Source of the DNA: Paenibacillus sp. 1781tsa1
GTDB lineage: Bacteria; Bacillota; Bacilli; Paenibacillales; Paenibacillaceae
NCBI RefSeq assembly: GCF_024159265.1
Contig: NZ_JAMYWY010000001.1
Span: 4,092,001-4,156,000 of the forward strand
Length of the DNA stretch: 64,000 nucleotides
Direction of reading: 5' to 3'
Position 1 is the first letter of the stretch. Each line of letters starts with the position of its first letter. Below the pieces are notes generated by a model. That model made no database searches. It saw only the letters and a program-made list of their open reading frames with translations, and was not told where the DNA came from. Made by a program: the position numbers and the translations under genes. Below, piece after piece: positions 1 through 8,465 of the stretch.

Positions 1-972
1 AAAATCAGCGAACTGCTTACGTACAAATTTATCAGCAACAAGATCTCCTACGTCATGTACAACTGCTGTGAAGTCATTAAGATTGTTTTGATTTAACATA
101 TAGTCTCTGACATCTAACTTAAGTAACTCTACCTCACTCCACGAAAATGGATAACTCCAGATAGCCTTGTTGTCTTCATTGGTAGAGAAGGCAATCACAA
201 AGTCATTCTTGTTTCCACCTTCCCACTTATCCTGTAGAGCAAAACCGTAACTTGGATCTGTATTGGTCCCTACATTGACGAAAATAATATTTACCTGTTT
301 CCACGACATTGTTTTACCGGGCTTTTCAGGATTAGGTACTGGTCTGTTAAGTTCCGAATTTACTTCAGCTAGTACTGTCAGTGCTTTATCTTTGTCTCTA
401 ACGTCGCCCAAAATCCTATCAACATAAATGTAATCACGCATTGCTTCAGGGTAATCGGGTAGATTGGGAAACTTATCTAAATCTATGTCGTCATGCTTGA
501 AAATCGAATAAGATGCTTGAACTTTATTCTCATATGTATGTGTTGAAGCTGTTGGAGTATTATAAGGCCACAACACTTTTAGTTCTTCGGTTGTATTAGG
601 CCATTTGTCGTTTAATTTTCTACCATCGGGAGAGACATGTACCTGAACTCTCCCGTTATCAGTAGTTTTAATATAATTTGTAGCATCGTGATGTTCCCAA
701 TAGCCGGGAGTTGTAGAACACACATTATTATTTGAGCAGCTAGTTACGGGTTGATGCCATTCATCCCACTCTTCATTGTGTTCCCATCCGATTACACGAC
801 CAGACCAAACTTCAGTTGCTGTAGTCTGACTTGAGTAATCAATAAATACAAATAGTGGAGTGAAAATAAATGATGCTAAGACAGCTCCTAAAGCCAGTCC
901 CCATCTCGCTTTTGTTGCAAATCTAACTAGAAGAACTAGTGCTAACACTCCTACACATATAAACATTGCCAT
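1..972 (-). CDS. membrane-anchored protein, partial
   Basis: Starts with ATG at 972; its AGGAG overlaps the stop of the LemA-like gene just upstream, so the pair is translationally coupled. The 3' end is outside the window, leaving 324 visible residues. Two hydrophobic segments (about residues 2-17 and 26-44) are followed by a long hydrophilic part with a Cys pair five residues apart, many Trp and His, and an extracytoplasmic look. I do not recognise the family. Company with a LemA-like protein suggests an envelope role (inference). Confidence 0.8.
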   Translation of the reverse strand, partial: MAMFICVGVLALVLLVRFATKARWGLALGAVLASFIFTPLFVFIDYSSQTTATEVWSGRVIGWEHNEEWDEWHQPVTSCSNNNVCSTTPGYWEHHDATNYIKTTDNGRVQVHVSPDGRKLNDKWPNTTEELKVLWPYNTPTASTHTYENKVQASYSIFKHDDIDLDKFPNLPDYPEAMRDYIYVDRILGDVRDKDKALTVLAEVNSELNRPVPNPEKPGKTMSWKQVNIIFVNVGTNTDPSYGFALQDKWEGGNKNDFVIAFSTNEDNKAIWSYPFSWSEVELLKLDVRDYMLNQNNLNDFTAVVHDVGDLVADKFVRKQFADF

Positions 973-982
973 TTAGATGCTC

Positions 983-1525
983 CTATTTCAGATCAATTAC
1001 ATCTGCTTTTTTAGTCTTAAAGGCATCCTGTGTTTGCTCCGATGTAATAACATATTTGTTCATGTCATAAATCGTTCTTTGTGTGATTGAAGCCATAATA
1101 AAGTGAACTTTGATATATGTATTATATTCTCTGATAATGTCTGTAATTTGCTTCTGGTTATTATCGAATTGCTGTCTTCCTGCTGAGATTTCCCTTTGAA
1201 GTTGACTGTAAACTGATGTATCTAATTGCGGGTTTTGTTCTTGTACCATCTTAAAGAGGAGCCCTTGATCATCATATCTCCCAGCAATAAGTCCAGTGTA
1301 TACATCCTTAATTTGTTCTGCTTGTAGATCTGTTACCTGAGTCATCTCTTTAAATTTCTTCCACATGTTATCGTAATTAGATTGATTGCTAACATACTGT
1401 GCTTCAATTCTTTCTTCAAGTTTTACTGCTGTATTACGATGACTCCAAATTGTTCCTACACTAATTGCTATGACTAGAATTAAGACCCCAATAATGATTC
1501 CAATGCTTATAAGTGCTTTTTTCAT
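983..1525 (-). CDS. LemA-like membrane protein
   Basis: 180 aa. One N-terminal membrane segment (about residues 5-27, ISIGIIIGVLILVIAISVG) followed by a helical, Gln/Asn-rich domain with the NxYDNMWKKF and QREISAGRQ features seen in LemA-family proteins, which sit in the membrane with a helical bundle outside. The function of the family is poorly defined. The next gene starts 10 nt after this stop, so both are made from one message. Assignment to LemA is by general resemblance rather than a diagnostic motif. Confidence 0.7.
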   Translation of the reverse strand: MKKALISIGIIIGVLILVIAISVGTIWSHRNTAVKLEERIEAQYVSNQSNYDNMWKKFKEMTQVTDLQAEQIKDVYTGLIAGRYDDQGLLFKMVQEQNPQLDTSVYSQLQREISAGRQQFDNNQKQITDIIREYNTYIKVHFIMASITQRTIYDMNKYVITSEQTQDAFKTKKADVIDLK

Positions 1526-1563
1526 ATATTCACTCCGTTTTCTTTATCAAATATATCTTTCAC

Positions 1564-2019
1564 TTAAATTACAATTACGTAAATCATATATCCATAATAT
1601 GTAGTCCAAACTAAACCTCTAATGATACTTTTCAAACTTACTTTCTTTGAACTCAAAATCTTAAACTTTGTAGCTACTAATTCTTCTTCGTTCATCTTAT
1701 TAATGTTTTTCTTAGAAAATCCAACCACTAAAGACAGCAGCAGGAGCATTACGATAAATAAAGTTGGATACTTAGCATTATCGTAATTAAATGCGTTTAT
1801 AAGAAAGGTAATCTCCACAATGATATATACTAAGGCACCGATCAGAGGCAAACATCCTGCTTTAAGATAGTCCATGTTTCTTTTTTCAATTGATTCATTA
1901 CTCTGTATTTGCTCAATCTCAAGTAACTTTAATTTTCGATTTGTTTCTGAAAAAAACGAACCCTTGAAAATTGTGTTCAAGTTAACCGCAAAGAATAAAA
2001 TTGACAGAAAAATCATCAT
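1564..2019 (-). CDS. four-pass membrane protein
   Basis: 151 aa with hydrophobic segments at about residues 1-16, 54-76, 83-99 and 134-151, separated by charged loops. The RBS is AGGAG. Family not recognised. It is in the same short operon as the LemA-like gene and probably shares its envelope-related role (inference). Confidence 0.65.
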   Translation of the reverse strand: MMIFLSILFFAVNLNTIFKGSFFSETNRKLKLLEIEQIQSNESIEKRNMDYLKAGCLPLIGALVYIIVEITFLINAFNYDNAKYPTLFIVMLLLLSLVVGFSKKNINKMNEEELVATKFKILSSKKVSLKSIIRGLVWTTYYGYMIYVIVI

Positions 2020-2042
2020 GTAATTAAATCACTCCTATTATT

Positions 2043-2234
2043 TTATGGATGAATCCAAGCACAAATCTCATCTTCTCGAAGTAGCTCACAAAGTTGATTC
2101 AAATTACATCTACGCTTAACCGCATCCCACATAGTGCCCCTGTAACCAAACTCCTTCTCACAAAATTCCACAGCTTCATCTACCTTTGTGAAGGTTTTCT
2201 CTTCATTCTCCAAATCAATAATCAACATATTCAA
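2043..2234 (-). CDS. hypothetical protein, 63 aa
   Basis: Acidic N-terminal half, two Cys (CNLNQLCELL) near the C-terminus and a terminal WIHP. Good RBS (GAGGAG, 6 nt). Family not recognised. Confidence 0.65.
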   Translation of the reverse strand: MNMLIIDLENEEKTFTKVDEAVEFCEKEFGYRGTMWDAVKRRCNLNQLCELLREDEICAWIHP

Positions 2235-2241
2235 TTCTCCT

Positions 2242-2397
2242 CTATGTATGTTTGCTAATTTCGTACTGATCTTGAATAATATCTAGTGCTTCCTGTAATC
2301 CTAGAATCTCACCATCATGAGCAATTGGATCTGTATCCTTGTAGTAATTAAGTGATACTTCAATATCTTCAATAATCTTTTCAATTAATACTTCCAT
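2242..2397 (-). CDS. hypothetical protein, 51 aa
   Basis: Short acidic, helical protein beginning MEVLIEKIIEDIEVSLNYY. An AAGGGAG ribosome binding site lies 9 nt before ATG at 2397. It fills the gap between two tightly packed genes. Family not recognised. Confidence 0.6.
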   Translation of the reverse strand: MEVLIEKIIEDIEVSLNYYKDTDPIAHDGEILGLQEALDIIQDQYEISKHT

Positions 2398-2414
2398 CTA
2401 TATATTTCTCCCTT

Positions 2415-2612
2415 CTAGAATCGAACAGTTGGGTAAGGATCATAAATATCTTTTTTTCTGACTTTAGCTATAGTGTATTTACCATATTCTTCAGACAGCT
2501 TACGACTCTTCATTTCTTCAAGCATTGCAATTTCATTGTTGATTTTTCGTTGTTGTGTTCGTAAAACTTCAAGTCTATTGTTGATATCAAAATTACTAAG
2601 TTCAGGAAACAT
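2415..2612 (-). CDS. hypothetical coiled-coil protein, 65 aa
   Basis: Residues 12-40 form a predicted coiled coil (RLEVLRTQQRKINNEIAMLE); the tail is basic. GGAGG precedes the ATG, which follows directly on the stop of the gene upstream (TGA-ATG), so translation is coupled. Confidence 0.65.
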   Translation of the reverse strand: MFPELSNFDINNRLEVLRTQQRKINNEIAMLEEMKSRKLSEEYGKYTIAKVRKKDIYDPYPTVRF

Positions 2613-2729
2613 TCATTTACCTCCTTCATTCAATCTCTTCAAGACACTTTTCATTGCCTCTCCAATAACTAATCCAGATTCTCTTGTTGAATTCATTGCA
2701 ATATTCATCTGCTTACTTAGTTCTTCCAT
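2613..2729 (-). CDS. hypothetical protein, 38 aa
   Basis: Begins MEELSKQMNIAMNSTRESG and ends on a TGA that abuts the next ATG. RBS is a weak AGGGGA 8 nt before the start. Its tail encodes the GGAGG of the next gene, a typical nested phage arrangement. Function unknown. Confidence 0.5.
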   Translation of the reverse strand: MEELSKQMNIAMNSTRESGLVIGEAMKSVLKRLNEGGK

Positions 2730-2756
2730 ATATGGTTCCCCTATTCTATGAAAATC

Positions 2757-3053
2757 TTATGTAGACTGAACTGGCTGCACCTCGATGATATCCCGGCCTT
2801 TCAGTTGATCATAATCACACAAGTTATCTTTTATCCAATCTACAAATGTACTGTCTACTTTATCAAACTCAATAATCCTCAATTCAATGTACTCGTTCTC
2901 GTCAATAATCTTATGAGTTTCACCATTGCTACACATTTCCTCATATACTACTTGAGGGTTATAATTTCTTGAAAAATCGATTGCTGCGTAATCATCACCG
3001 TAAACATACAAGTAAACACTCTTCTCGTTCTTGCTGTTTAAATAATTTGGCAT
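2757..3053 (-). CDS. hypothetical protein, 98 aa
   Basis: Acidic alpha/beta-looking protein with a VYLYVYGDDYAAIDF strand-rich start. RBS AAGGAGAG. Family not recognised. Confidence 0.65.
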   Translation of the reverse strand: MPNYLNSKNEKSVYLYVYGDDYAAIDFSRNYNPQVVYEEMCSNGETHKIIDENEYIELRIIEFDKVDSTFVDWIKDNLCDYDQLKGRDIIEVQPVQST

Positions 3054-3089
3054 AGTATCTCTCCTTAGAATCTCTGTGAAACCACTATT

Positions 3090-3332
3090 TTATAAACTCG
3101 CTATCTGCTTAGCAGCCTTGAAAAGTGACACCATTTCAGGATCGCTTGTGATAAGTAGCGCCAATGAATTTGAATTTCTCTTCCAAACTGAGTCTTCAAT
3201 GATTTGAAGAGAGGAAAGACAAAGTTGACTATGCTCTAGTCCCAATTTGCTGGTTAGAAATTTGACCATTTCATCTGCAAGCTCACGATTATTTAACTTA
3301 ATATTTAATTTAGAAAAATCTATCGATGCCAT
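3090..3332 (-). CDS. hypothetical protein, 80 aa
   Basis: Mixed helical protein, strong AAGGAG RBS. Its upstream gap carries a weakened copy of the 18-bp intergenic dyad element. Function unknown. Confidence 0.65.
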   Translation of the reverse strand: MASIDFSKLNIKLNNRELADEMVKFLTSKLGLEHSQLCLSSLQIIEDSVWKRNSNSLALLITSDPEMVSLFKAAKQIASL

Positions 3333-3364
3333 TTAAGAGCTCCTTTCTTATTGAAACTTGTATT

Positions 3365-3604
3365 TTACTCAGAATAAAACCCTAGTAACTTAAAATGTTC
3401 GTGATTTTTATTAATCCATTCTTTGTTTGTATAATCCATATAAATGCCATAGTCATGAAGTGCATCTAAATATCCAGCGATACGACTGCCAATACCATCA
3501 TGATACTGGTCTCCCTGCAATAACACTTTACCTTCGTCAAGATCGTACAATGCCTTCTCATCTTCAAATTCTTCATTGACATAGATAACTAAGTCCATCT
3601 TCAT
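3365..3604 (-). CDS. hypothetical protein, 79 aa
   Basis: Acidic protein with an N-terminal strand (MKMDLVIYVNEEF) and a GDQYHDGIGSRIAGYLDAL segment. RBS AAAGGAGAG. The dyad element at 3619-3636 lies just upstream. Function unknown. Confidence 0.65.
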   Translation of the reverse strand: MKMDLVIYVNEEFEDEKALYDLDEGKVLLQGDQYHDGIGSRIAGYLDALHDYGIYMDYTNKEWINKNHEHFKLLGFYSE

Positions 3605-3618
3605 TCTCTCCTTTCTTG

Positions 3619-3636
3619 ATGAAACAGTTCTTTTAC
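3619..3636 (-). repeat. 18-bp intergenic dyad element
   Basis: Reads GTAAAAGAACTGTTTCAT on the coding strand, a near-perfect copy of the consensus RTRAAA-N6-NTTTCAY. It sits immediately upstream of the RBS of the 3365-3604 gene. Confidence 0.7.
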
Positions 3637-3667
3637 CTAGATATCTGACTTACAAAAGCCTTATATA

Positions 3668-3853
3668 TCAATGGTTTTTAATTGCTCGGATACGTCTTTT
3701 CATCAATCTATCCTTTAGATCATAAAAATTGTTCATTCTATCATACTCTTTATGTCTCTCTATATATTTGGCTACAAATTCCGGTCTTTCATATGCTACT
3801 AGCCTACTAAATACAACTCTGCCAAAAATAAATTCTTGGGCTTCATTGTCCAT
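3668..3853 (-). CDS. hypothetical basic protein, 61 aa
   Basis: Arg-rich C-terminus (DRLMKRRIRAIKNH) suggests nucleic-acid contact, which is inference only. The start ATG at 3853 has a GTGAT/AGGTGATCG-type RBS. Function unknown. Confidence 0.6.
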   Translation of the reverse strand: MDNEAQEFIFGRVVFSRLVAYERPEFVAKYIERHKEYDRMNNFYDLKDRLMKRRIRAIKNH

Positions 3854-3872
3854 TCGATCACCTGTCTATGTA

Positions 3873-4127
3873 TTAAAAAGTCATACAACCTTTACGATAT
3901 CTCTTGCCTTTATATTTGAATCGAGCGATGAATGTACGAACTAGAATCAAGCCTTCATTCACTCTTTCAATCACAATTACACCCTTTTCAGTCATCCATC
4001 TTAATTTTCCTTGTACGTTTGGAATGGAGGATATCATCTTAATGAGATATCCCACTCCAACATTACTTTGCTCACAGCGAAGCTTCGCGTGCTCCGAAAC
4101 CTTTATCCTTACTTTTTGTTTCTTCAT
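3873..4127 (-). CDS. DUF4258-like basic protein
   Basis: 84 aa, strongly basic. The opening KVSEHAKLRCEQSNVGVGYL resembles the His-Ala-x-x-Arg motif that begins DUF4258/RelE-like folds, followed by strands carrying IVIERV and LILVRTFIARF. A toxin-like fold is possible but no partner is next to it. The resemblance is weak. The start overlaps an AATACATATG box. Confidence 0.5.
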   Translation of the reverse strand: MKKQKVRIKVSEHAKLRCEQSNVGVGYLIKMISSIPNVQGKLRWMTEKGVIVIERVNEGLILVRTFIARFKYKGKRYRKGCMTF

Positions 4128-4132
4128 ATGTA

Positions 4133-4354
4133 TTACCGCTTATTAGATTTGCGTTGAGTACGTTGTTTCTTAAATTTAGTCAACACAGATCCTTCCTTTC
4201 GACCATTTTCTGCTGGCTTAACATATTGGAACGTGAAGCCCTTTTTCGCTGCCTGTTGTTTCGCTGCAATGACTGCACCTAGATAGTCTGTTGGTAGGTT
4301 GTCGATTACCACGCTTTGATTAATGTTGTTAGTCGCAATTCCGTATAATTTCAT
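4133..4354 (-). CDS. hypothetical basic protein, 73 aa
   Basis: I place the start at the ATG at 4354 (MKLYGIATNN) because GGAGAG lies 10 nt upstream; an earlier in-frame ATG at 4372 would include that RBS. The C-terminus is very basic (KKQRTQRKSNKR). Function unknown. Confidence 0.6.
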   Translation of the reverse strand: MKLYGIATNNINQSVVIDNLPTDYLGAVIAAKQQAAKKGFTFQYVKPAENGRKEGSVLTKFKKQRTQRKSNKR

Positions 4355-4393
4355 ATGTATATATCTCTCCATTCGTTTAAGTATTATATTTGT

Positions 4394-6031
4394 TTAGTTT
4401 ACTTCTTGATAATCCTCAATGAATAATTGGCATGTCTTAATTACTTTCTTCTTTGGTCGATACTGAGTCCACATGTTCATATTAAGTGAACCTACAGCTT
4501 CAACTTCTGTGAATACTGGTACTTGGTCGTAATACTCTTCATCTGTTTTAAACTTCATCAATTGTAATTTTCCACAATCAATCTTTACTGTGTTATTGCT
4601 CTTGCCCATCAATTTCTTATCAGAGATGAATAAGTCTTTGATTAAGAATGTTCCGGGCTTGAAGTTATTGCCTGAATAACGATAAAACTCTGTAAGATAG
4701 TTGATTAGATTTTCATTAACACTATCAGCACTAAACTCTAAATCGTAATATATAGTGTCGTCCGGTACAAAGTCTTGAAGTTTGGAGTTGAGTTCAAGTC
4801 GAAGCAATTCAAGATGAGTTATTGATACACCCACACCACCTGCGCCATCGTGTCCTGCGGCATAAATCACATTCTCACAAGTCTTTAATAATTCCAGCAT
4901 CGAAAAGTCATCTAATCCCCTGAAGCTTCCTGAGTATGTATCTTCGTCATCTCCAAAACCCAACACAATTGCTGGTCTGTTATACTTCTTCGAAATCTCT
5001 TGTGCCACTAGACCATTCAGTCCTCTTCCAACAGTAGGATCAAAAACTATAATCACCTTGTCGGTTTCACAAAGTCCCGTTTTCATTGCTTCAGTGGCTT
5101 CTGACTGGACAAGTTTGCGGTTTTCATTTAGTTTGATTAGTTCTTTAACATATCCCTTAGTTTCTGGCGTAGTTTTGTCGCACATCAGAAAGTCTATTCC
5201 CAATTTTATATTGTCGGCTCTCGTTGCTGCTGTTACTGCTGGACTAGCACCATACAAGAAATCTGTCGAGGTGAGATTTTTCAAGTCTGAATTCATCGCT
5301 TCGAACAATAGCTTCATACCTTCATGTCGTAATCCTTTGAGTGACACTTTTGCAAAATATCTATTCTCCATTTCCTTCATGCACATAACATCTGCCATTA
5401 AAGCGAATCCCGGCAAATCGCTCAACTCAAGCGAGTATCGAGTATCCATATAATCATCTATTACTTGGCACACTTTATATACCAGCAGCCCACCTGAAGC
5501 ATTCTTATTTGGGTACTCACATCCTATTTGTTGAGGATTCACTAAAATACAGTATGGATTCTCTACATCAACTGAATGATGATCTATAACTAGACAATCA
5601 ATACCTTTATCAACTAGCACTTTTAATGGCTCTACATCATTACTACTGCTATCTACTGCTATGTATAAGTCTGTATCATCTTCAATTTGGTCGATGATGA
5701 ATTTAGAGCCGTGTCCTTGGCTACGTTCAACATATTTGATCTGAACATTATCAGTGAACCTTAGTATGATTTTATATAGTATCACCGTCGAAGAAATTCC
5801 ATCAAAATCCACGTCTGCATAAATCACAATCTTCTCACCGTTCTTAATTGCTCTTACAATGCGTTCAACCAATTTATCTATATTCTTTAGTAGATATGGA
5901 TTATGTACCACATTAGAGAGTGGATTAAGAAATTCATCGATATTTTCAATCTCATTAATCTTCGCTAGTTTTGAATATGTATTGTCATAAGGTTCAAATG
6001 GAATTTTGGGTTGCTTTTGTTTCCATGCTAT
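4394..6031 (-). CDS. RecJ-like DHH-family ssDNA exonuclease
   Basis: The core has motif I YADVDFDGISS, motif III IDHHSVD, and a DHHA1-type GHDGAGGVGV glycine motif, the hallmark of RecJ-type 5'-3' single-strand exonucleases; SPbeta carries an equivalent (YorK). It probably acts in phage recombination or replication. The reading frame stays open well upstream of the first usable codon (GTG at 5911): the extra residues ENIDEFLNPLSN and HNPYLLKNID look like the conserved RecJ N-terminus. With AAAGGAG 10 nt before an in-frame ATA at 6031, I propose an AUA start, giving 545 aa. An alternative is an ATG at 6026 followed by a +1 frameshift. Confidence 0.85.
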   Translation of the reverse strand: MAWKQKQPKIPFEPYDNTYSKLAKINEIENIDEFLNPLSNVVHNPYLLKNIDKLVERIVRAIKNGEKIVIYADVDFDGISSTVILYKIILRFTDNVQIKYVERSQGHGSKFIIDQIEDDTDLYIAVDSSSNDVEPLKVLVDKGIDCLVIDHHSVDVENPYCILVNPQQIGCEYPNKNASGGLLVYKVCQVIDDYMDTRYSLELSDLPGFALMADVMCMKEMENRYFAKVSLKGLRHEGMKLLFEAMNSDLKNLTSTDFLYGASPAVTAATRADNIKLGIDFLMCDKTTPETKGYVKELIKLNENRKLVQSEATEAMKTGLCETDKVIIVFDPTVGRGLNGLVAQEISKKYNRPAIVLGFGDDEDTYSGSFRGLDDFSMLELLKTCENVIYAAGHDGAGGVGVSITHLELLRLELNSKLQDFVPDDTIYYDLEFSADSVNENLINYLTEFYRYSGNNFKPGTFLIKDLFISDKKLMGKSNNTVKIDCGKLQLMKFKTDEEYYDQVPVFTEVEAVGSLNMNMWTQYRPKKKVIKTCQLFIEDYQEVN

Positions 6032-6055
6032 GGCAAAATCACTCCTTTCAACATT

Positions 6056-6184
6056 TTACTGAACTACTATTTTGAATTTTTCAGGTAATGCAATATTCTC
6101 ATTATTATTTATCCAACTACTTGTTAACCACTTGTCTACCAATCCTGTATGTTTGTTGATGATTTTGATATTCACTTTTCTCAA
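6056..6184 (-). CDS. hypothetical protein, 42 aa
   Basis: TTG start at 6184 with GAGGAG 9 nt upstream. Begins MRKVNIKIINKHTGLVDKW. It fills the gap before the RecJ-like gene. Function unknown. Confidence 0.5.
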   Translation of the reverse strand: MRKVNIKIINKHTGLVDKWLTSSWINNNENIALPEKFKIVVQ

Positions 6185-6204
6185 ATCGATCCACTCCTCA
6201 GAAA

Positions 6205-6282
6205 TTAGTTAAGCAGCATTTTAAAACCCTTGTGTTTACTGGCTTTTTTGATCTTCAATTCTAGGTAAAAGAGCAGTTTCAT
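6205..6282 (-). CDS. possible 25-aa microprotein
   Basis: Opens with an ATGA overlap on the stop of the membrane-protein gene and encodes MKLLFYLELKIKKASKHKGF plus five residues. No RBS of its own, so expression would depend on translational coupling. Its start coincides with an inverted copy of the 18-bp dyad element (6265-6282), so the open frame may be incidental. Confidence 0.3.
   Translation of the reverse strand: MKLLFYLELKIKKASKHKGFKMLLN
6265..6282 (+). repeat. 18-bp dyad element, inverted orientation
   Basis: Reads GTAAAAGAGCAGTTTCAT on the plus strand, opposite to the local direction of transcription; the other well-conserved copies follow transcription. Confidence 0.5.
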
Positions 6283-6458
6283 TTAAACTTCTTGTGAATA
6301 TACTTGAAAGCAATCATCCACAATAGGAATGTGGTTGCCCCATACATTGCCGTCAATTCAAAAGCGTGTGAAGGATATGATTCAAGCACAGGTTTGGCAA
6401 GGCGATTCATTGCAACCAACCCGACAAAAAGGGCATAACTAGCAATAATATTTTTCAT
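6279..6458 (-). CDS. two-pass small membrane protein
   Basis: Start chosen at ATG 6458 (MKNIIASYALF) because AAAGGAG lies 8 nt upstream. Hydrophobic segments at about residues 3-18 and 36-52 with a basic end (KYIHKKFK). 59 aa. Could be holin-like or a superinfection protein; nothing specific supports either. Confidence 0.65.
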   Translation of the reverse strand: MKNIIASYALFVGLVAMNRLAKPVLESYPSHAFELTAMYGATTFLLWMIAFKYIHKKFK

Positions 6459-6471
6459 ATGTAATTCTCCT

Positions 6472-7263
6472 TTAGTAGAGTTTATGGTTTTCTGCTTCAT
6501 GTCTATATCCATATTTCTTAAATACATCCGATATAACATCTGCTGCTTGCAACCTTAGTTCTAGCATTTCGATTCCTGTTCCACACTCTATATGCTTATC
6601 TTTTCTTTTCTTGAGTTCTTCTAGTTGCCACTCGTATTTCTTAATTTTCTTCTCGATACCTTCATTGATTTGTTTCATTTTAAAAGTGTAGATCAATGAT
6701 TCTTTCGCAATTCCACGCAGCTTTTTCAATACACCTTTATTTTTCTTAATATAAAATTGGATAATCCACTCATACGTACCTTCTTTTGCTTTCTTCATAT
6801 CTTCGAGCTTACTAGTTACTTCAATTGTCTCTTCATTGAGTCGTGCTAATGTGCTGCCATAATCCTCTTGTAATTGATGAGCAGTACGATAATTTCTTTG
6901 ACCATAATACTTTTCATATGGGTCGAAATGTACGAGTTGATCATCATCTACCTTTACACAGTACATCGAAGGGTGTGAGCTTAATTTAACACTTACATTC
7001 TGGTCGTCTAACTCTTGCTTAAAAAATCTATCTAACAGTGTTCCTATGTATTCCGTAAGTTCTTGTGAATCCATCTTTCTCTGTCCATCTTCGTAAACAC
7101 TCATGATTTTGAATAGAGAATCTTTTCTTTTGATAACCTCAGAAGCTTTCTCAAAAAACAACTTTGGATTGTCGGCTGCTTGTAGAAGTAAAGCTCTTTG
7201 TTTTCGGAACCTGTTTTGCTCTAAGTCTATTCGCTCTATAAAGTCATTAAGGCTTTTAGCCAT
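6472..7263 (-). CDS. hypothetical coiled-coil protein, 263 aa
   Basis: Largely helical, with heptad-like stretches near residues 130-165 and 200-225 and basic patches (KKIKKYEWQLEELKKRKDKH). Family not recognised. Position between replication genes suggests a DNA-metabolism accessory (inference). Confidence 0.7.
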   Translation of the reverse strand: MAKSLNDFIERIDLEQNRFRKQRALLLQAADNPKLFFEKASEVIKRKDSLFKIMSVYEDGQRKMDSQELTEYIGTLLDRFFKQELDDQNVSVKLSSHPSMYCVKVDDDQLVHFDPYEKYYGQRNYRTAHQLQEDYGSTLARLNEETIEVTSKLEDMKKAKEGTYEWIIQFYIKKNKGVLKKLRGIAKESLIYTFKMKQINEGIEKKIKKYEWQLEELKKRKDKHIECGTGIEMLELRLQAADVISDVFKKYGYRHEAENHKLY

Positions 7264-7312
7264 ACATCACCAACTTCCTTTGAAAGTATATTTTTACTTA
7301 GATTTTCAGTTG

Positions 7313-7615
7313 CTAGAAGGCAATGCCTAAAATATCACATGCAGTGCGCATCCCTACCTTGAAATCACTTTCTCTTCCCTGATAACCATCTACTACATAT
7401 TTGTCGAAGCTATTGTAGGCCAATCGTAGCTTTTTTTCTATTGAAAGCTTTTCTCCAAGGTATTCGCAAATAGTTTCAAGGGGGATATTGTGCAAAATCT
7501 CATCATCCCACAAAGCTGGATTTTGAGAGTGACACTTGATAAACCATTCATTGTTAACTTCACTGACAATCTCATTGATAAGCTCTTTTTGTTCATTCGT
7601 TAATACATATACCAT
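7313..7615 (-). CDS. hypothetical protein, 100 aa
   Basis: Helical, acidic protein (MVYVLTNEQKELINEIVSEV). RBS GGAAGATG-type. The AATACATA octamer occurs here on the plus strand (7602), the only such exception I found. Function unknown. Confidence 0.65.
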   Translation of the reverse strand: MVYVLTNEQKELINEIVSEVNNEWFIKCHSQNPALWDDEILHNIPLETICEYLGEKLSIEKKLRLAYNSFDKYVVDGYQGRESDFKVGMRTACDILGIAF

Positions 7616-7669
7616 TCCATCATCTTCCTTTCTGATTCTCCATCAAACTCTTCTTTTACTTACTCTTAT

Positions 7670-8167
7670 TTACCAGCCACCGTAATTATTGTCTTGATAT
7701 TTAATTCCCTCTCTGGTGCTTTTCGCAATTTCCCCTTCGTCTAGATCATAGAATACGCTGCTAGACCATTCTTCATAGAAGTATTCTAAATGTTCGATGC
7801 TTTCTGTAATTTTCGACAGCACAATTTCAAAAAATGATTCAATTTCATTCTCATAATTTTTTAAGCTGCACTGGAATGTCCAATATCCTGTATCAGAGTC
7901 AAAGCTTCTTACAAATCCATCAGTCGCAGTTCCATTCCGATAATCTAGAGAGCCATCCTCTTTTAGAGGAATATCTTCCCATTCATTGGGCATGTAGGAT
8001 AACGATCCGCGGGGGATAAATGATGCCCTACCAAGTTGTCCATATTCCCGCATAAAATCGAATTCAGAGGTTTCCCATTCATAACCTTCTTCATGTAATC
8101 TTTGCAATTCTTCACGATATTCTGGCTTAATTACGACCTTACATCTCAATCCTGTATACATTCCCAT
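7670..8167 (-). CDS. hypothetical phage protein, 165 aa
   Basis: Begins MGMYTGLRCKVVIKPEYREE, a start seen in uncharacterised proteins of large Firmicute phages. Many aromatic and acidic residues. The RBS is GGAGAAG. Function unknown. Confidence 0.7.
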   Translation of the reverse strand: MGMYTGLRCKVVIKPEYREELQRLHEEGYEWETSEFDFMREYGQLGRASFIPRGSLSYMPNEWEDIPLKEDGSLDYRNGTATDGFVRSFDSDTGYWTFQCSLKNYENEIESFFEIVLSKITESIEHLEYFYEEWSSSVFYDLDEGEIAKSTREGIKYQDNNYGGW

Positions 8168-8205
8168 GGCTCATCTTCTCCTCAGATATACATTTTTTTG
8201 CTGGT

Positions 8206-8424
8206 TCATTTATCTTTGCTCAACCACTTTTTCTCCAAGCGCTCATACCATCCATCTTCTTCTTGATATATCTTATTGATTACATAGTTAACAGAACGCT
8301 TGTTTCGAACGCTTTTGCCTTCATGAAAGTCATTGTTGATTTGGTCTGCAATTACTTTACTAGAAACTCCTTCATCGTACATTCTGTCAATAGCCTCTGC
8401 CTCTAAAAACGTATAACCAATCAA
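8206..8424 (-). CDS. small HTH-like protein, 72 aa
   Basis: Residues 20-52 (SKVIADQINNDFHEG and SVNYVINKIY) look like a Myb/resolvase-type helix-turn-helix that reads small DNA sites. Basic C-terminus. Probably a small regulator; target unknown. Confidence 0.5.
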   Translation of the reverse strand: MIGYTFLEAEAIDRMYDEGVSSKVIADQINNDFHEGKSVRNKRSVNYVINKIYQEEDGWYERLEKKWLSKDK

Positions 8425-8447
8425 GTAGATACCCCTTCCTATTTCCT

Positions 8448-8465
8448 ATGAAATTCAAATTTTAC
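8448..8465 (-). repeat. 18-bp intergenic dyad element
   Basis: GTAAAATTTGAATTTCAT on the coding strand. The TAA inside the left half-site is the stop codon of the 8462-8596 gene. Confidence 0.6.

Noticed and set aside
5058..5453. Plus-strand 131-aa open frame inside the RecJ-like gene
   Set aside because: No RBS; antisense to a conserved enzyme; typical shadow frame. The same applies to plus-strand frames at 10643-10969, 13909-14205, 41417-41797 and 60 kb.
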